A stretch of DNA of 16,889 nucleotides from an uncultured Gammaproteobacteria bacterium (lineage in GTDB: Bacteria > Pseudomonadota > Gammaproteobacteria > Arenicellales > UBA868). Both the position numbers and the translations under genes were made by a program. Each line of letters opens with the position of its first letter. Within the stretch, counting starts at the first letter, position 1. Below the pieces are notes generated by a model, which was not told where the DNA came from, made no database searches, and saw only the letters and a program-made list of their open reading frames with translations. The DNA lies in the NCBI GenBank assembly GCA_913051905.1, contig CAJXBY010000043.1:1-16889 (forward strand), in the 5' to 3' direction. Positions 14,715 to 16,889 of the stretch are shown here, in pieces.

Positions 14715-15782
14715 TTACCTTGGTTTTCGTCGCCACCTCGCGGCCGCGCGAACCGGATGGGATGCGGATGTATCGCCAGTGCCGCTCCTCAGTGACGTGA
14801 CCGGTCGCAGCTGTACAAAGATCGGCACATTCTCTTTCGACAGTACCCATTCCGTGTCGACAGGCTGGGCAGTCCGGCGTTCGAGTTCGTGTACGGTCTC
14901 AGCGATCCCCAAAACCTCGTCGCGCGTCAGACAGGCCTCGGACCTCAGCCCGGAAGGCGTCTCGATCTCCTGAATAGACTGACCTTGCGGGTCGAGCTGC
15001 GAATGAATCTCTTTGGAGCCGATTGCATAGTCCAGAATCCTGTAATCTTCCTTGTCGACCATGATCCGGTCAGGGACGGTCAGCCCCTGGACAACAGCCT
15101 CACCGTACCCCCAGCAGGCTTCGATGACGATCCGGTCGCGTTTGCCGGTGACCGGGTCGGCTGAGAACGCCACGCCGGCGCAGCGTGCCGAGACCATCGG
15201 CATCACGATCACGGCCATTGGAGAGGTCACGAACGACCGTTTCTTCTGTCGACGGTAGCGTAGTGCCCGCTCTGAAAAAAGCGACGCCCAGACGGCTTGT
15301 ACCGCATCAATCAGCGCATCGGGACCGGTGACGTTCAAGAGCGAGTCATACTGGCCAGCGAAGCTGTTATCGGCGCTGTCTTCTCCCGTGGCCGAGCTGC
15401 GTACGGCGACAGGTAACGTAGGTTCGCCGCTTAGAGCACACAGCCACCGGTAGGCATCAGCAATGAGTTGGACTGTGGCAGGTTCAATATCCACCGCTCG
15501 AATGGCTGCCTGGCATTGCCGACTCATTTGTGCGAGATGGTTGGTATCGTCTTCTGACCAGTCTGATTCTCGTTGCCTCAGCCAGGCTTCAAGCCCTTGG
15601 CTCTTCAAACAAGTCTCGAAAACTCGCGTGCTAATGCAGAAGGCCTCAGGGACTTTCGTTCTCCAGCCACGAAGCTCAGCGAGGCGTGTCATCTTGGGTC
15701 CGACAGTTGAAGGATCCGCTGCGTCCGGCTCATCCAGACGAACAATCAGGGGGCCGTTTCGGCTCGACTGCGGTCGGGTCAC
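14715..15782 (-). CDS. Free-standing PEP/pyruvate-binding ATP-grasp domain protein (phenylphosphate synthase beta-like subunit)
   Basis: The 355-residue product matches only the N-terminal nucleotide-binding part of PEP synthase. Motifs in order: VGPKMTRLAEL (27-37; family consensus VGGK with its ATP lysine), VAVRSSATGEDS (125-136), FSADPVTG (206-213), GYGEAVVQG (225-233), DTEWVLS (309-315) and QLRPVT (324-329). It then stops, with no phospho-His domain and no PEP barrel. The missing His domain is found in the 3079-4830 protein. Start GTG 15782 is chosen because it forms a GTGA overlap with the stop of the MarR gene; the frame is open further upstream but there it only overlaps MarR coding sequence. 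Expected role: bind ATP and load the mobile histidine with phosphate. A VGGK-to-VGPK change is the one oddity. Confidence 0.8.
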   Translation of the reverse strand: MTRPQSSRNGPLIVRLDEPDAADPSTVGPKMTRLAELRGWRTKVPEAFCISTRVFETCLKSQGLEAWLRQRESDWSEDDTNHLAQMSRQCQAAIRAVDIEPATVQLIADAYRWLCALSGEPTLPVAVRSSATGEDSADNSFAGQYDSLLNVTGPDALIDAVQAVWASLFSERALRYRRQKKRSFVTSPMAVIVMPMVSARCAGVAFSADPVTGKRDRIVIEACWGYGEAVVQGLTVPDRIMVDKEDYRILDYAIGSKEIHSQLDPQGQSIQEIETPSGLRSEACLTRDEVLGIAETVHELERRTAQPVDTEWVLSKENVPIFVQLRPVTSLRSGTGDTSASHPVRAAARWRRKPR

Positions 15783-16285
15783 CGGTGTTGGTCGAGGGTC
15801 TGCACGAGATCGTCGAGCAGCAGCTGTAGCTCTTGTAGACGGTCTCTGCCGAACCATTCGGCGATTTCCCGGTAGCGGGTATCGGACCAGATTGCAGCTT
15901 CTGCGACCATAGCCTGACCGGCTGGGGTCGGTGAGATCATTGTCTTGCGCAGATCGCCACGGTCTGATCGTCGGCGTATCAGATGACGCTTCTCAAGCGA
16001 CTGCATGATCCGAGACAGGCTGGGCATACTGACGAAGATCGATTTGGAAAGCTCTCCAGCGGTCATCGAGCCAGCTGATGTCACCATTCGCAGAACGCGC
16101 CATTGCTGTTCGGTCACATTGTATTGGCGGAAAATGGGCTGGAATTGATTGACTGCGGCCTGCCTGGCCCGAAGCAGCCTGATGGGCAGGGTATGAGAGA
16201 AGTCATTCAGACCGTGTGAGTGGGCGGTGGATTTCTTCGGTTTTTCGGTCACTGATACAGGGTCGGAGTTATTCATCGACCACAT
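15779..16285 (-). CDS. MarR-family transcriptional regulator, HpaR-like
   Basis: This 168-residue winged-helix protein has the opening LPIRLLRARQAAVNQFQPIF and TEQQWRVLRMV typical of HpaR, the repressor of homoprotocatechuate degradation. The recognition region is GELSKSIFVSMPSLSRIMQS and the wing RRRSDRGDLRKTMISPTPAG, with an alpha-helical dimerisation tail. HpaR-type proteins release DNA on binding a phenolic acid. ATG 16285 or ATG 16276 are both possible; neither has a clear SD, and both lie inside the end of the FAH gene. Its stop shares GTGA with the ATP-grasp gene. Being sandwiched in that operon suggests it senses a pathway intermediate. Targets may include the divergent regions at 1577-1757 and 11144-11412, which is inference. 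Confidence 0.88.
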   Translation of the reverse strand: MWSMNNSDPVSVTEKPKKSTAHSHGLNDFSHTLPIRLLRARQAAVNQFQPIFRQYNVTEQQWRVLRMVTSAGSMTAGELSKSIFVSMPSLSRIMQSLEKRHLIRRRSDRGDLRKTMISPTPAGQAMVAEAAIWSDTRYREIAEWFGRDRLQELQLLLDDLVQTLDQHR

Positions 16286-16889
16286 GGTTTTTTAAAATGC
16301 CGACACCCGGCACCTCGACCTCAACCGTGTCGCCCGGGACAAGGAACCGTGGGGGATCGAATCGGGCGCCTGCGCCTGTCGGGGTGCCGGTTGTGATGAT
16401 GTCGCCGGTCTTGAGCGTCATGAAGGTCGACAGGTAACTGATCAGGTAGGAAAAAGAGAACAGCAGGTTGGCGGTGCTGTCATGCTGTCTCTGTTCACCG
16501 TTGACCCGGGTTGTGACGGTGAGCTGGTCATAGCCGTCAAACTCATCCGCAGTCACCATCCAGGGTCCGACGGCGCCGGAGCGGTCGAAATTCTTGCCCT
16601 GCGTGACGTTGAACTTGCCGTGACGCATCCAGTCACGCACGCTGCCTTCCTGCAGTACTGTCAAGCCAGCAATATGGTCATGGGCCCCGTGTTCGGCGAT
16701 TCTTCGACCCGGTTTGCCGATGATGATTGCGATCTCCCCCTCGTAATCGAATTGGGTCGATTCCGGTGGACGAACAATAGGCTGGAGATGGCCGACTAGA
16801 GATCCTGGGGTCCGCATAAAAACACTGGGATAGGGCGGCAGCGCTGTGTCGTCGTACTCTTCATTTCGATTGACGTAGTTAACACCGAT
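16269..16889 (-). CDS. Fumarylacetoacetate hydrolase family protein, probable fumarylpyruvate/maleylpyruvate hydrolase (5' end beyond window)
   Basis: The frame stays open to the right edge: upstream of the internal Met at 16817 it reads IGVNYVNRNEEYDD then PPYPSVFMRTPGSLVG, the normal N-terminal body of the FAH fold. Metal-binding glutamates are in FDYEGEIAIIIGK. The usual ND(V/W)SARD box is LQEGSVRDWMRHGKF, a subfamily variant in which Glu replaces Asp. It continues with TQGKNFDRSGAVGPWMVTADE and the closing signature TLKTGDIITTGTPTGAG, VPGDTVEVEVPGVGIL. FAH enzymes hydrolyse C-C bonds of ring-cleavage products in the cytosol. With gentisate dioxygenase in the cluster, hydrolysis of fumarylpyruvate or maleylpyruvate to pyruvate plus fumarate or maleate is the best guess. 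It overlaps the MarR gene and leads that operon. Confidence 0.88.
   Translation of the reverse strand: MGVNYVNRNEEYDDTALPPYPSVFMRTPGSLVGHLQPIVRPPESTQFDYEGEIAIIIGKPGRRIAEHGAHDHIAGLTVLQEGSVRDWMRHGKFNVTQGKNFDRSGAVGPWMVTADEFDGYDQLTVTTRVNGEQRQHDSTANLLFSFSYLISYLSTFMTLKTGDIITTGTPTGAGARFDPPRFLVPGDTVEVEVPGVGILKNHVVDE

Overview
The window reads as a Pseudomonadota chromosomal segment carrying an aromatic-acid catabolic island. Supporting this are the style of the proteins (HpaR-like MarR regulator, TAXI-type TRAP transporter, proteobacterial MetC, a C-terminus typical of cyclase/TPR proteins), moderately high GC and dense packing. I cannot place it more precisely by eye. No tRNA, rRNA, CRISPR array, insertion sequence or phage gene was seen.

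Layout. 2-331 (+): C-terminus of a TPR protein, probably a cyclase/TPR fusion. 437-1576 (-): stand-alone flavin monooxygenase of the salicylyl-CoA 5-hydroxylase / 2-aminobenzoyl-CoA monooxygenase type. 1758-5881 (+): 3-hydroxybenzoate 6-hydroxylase-like flavoprotein, a PEP-synthase-type 'mobile domain' protein with the phospho-histidine motif, and gentisate 1,2-dioxygenase. 5997-7702 (-): TauE/SafE anion exporter and PAPS-type sulfotransferase, overlapping by 4 bp. 7840-9003 (+): cystathionine beta-lyase. 9026-11143 (-): cobalamin-independent methionine-synthase-like protein, then an intradiol (hydroxyquinol-type) dioxygenase. 11413-14524 (+): fused TRAP permease and TAXI substrate-binding protein, closed by a strong intrinsic terminator. 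14715-16889 (-): FAH-family hydrolase (runs off the right edge), MarR regulator and a free-standing PEP-synthase-type ATP-grasp protein, all overlapping end to end.

How it may work together (inference). The TRAP system imports an aromatic or related organic acid. One or both flavin hydroxylases lead to gentisate, the dioxygenase opens it to maleylpyruvate, and the FAH protein hydrolyses the ring-cleavage product. A second ring-fission route through hydroxyquinol is hinted at by the intradiol enzyme. The MarR protein is the likely local regulator. Maleylpyruvate isomerase, maleylacetate reductase and any CoA ligase are not in the window.

Most interesting is a pair of genes that together make two thirds of a PEP synthase: the ATP-grasp half (14715-15782) and the His-bearing mobile half (3079-4830). 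The C-terminal PEP/pyruvate barrel is missing from both. The subunit split and sizes resemble phenylphosphate synthase, an ATP-dependent phenol-phosphorylating enzyme known from anaerobic phenol metabolism. Here each half is embedded with oxygen-dependent gentisate-pathway genes, so a phosphorylated aromatic intermediate in an aerobic route is a testable possibility.
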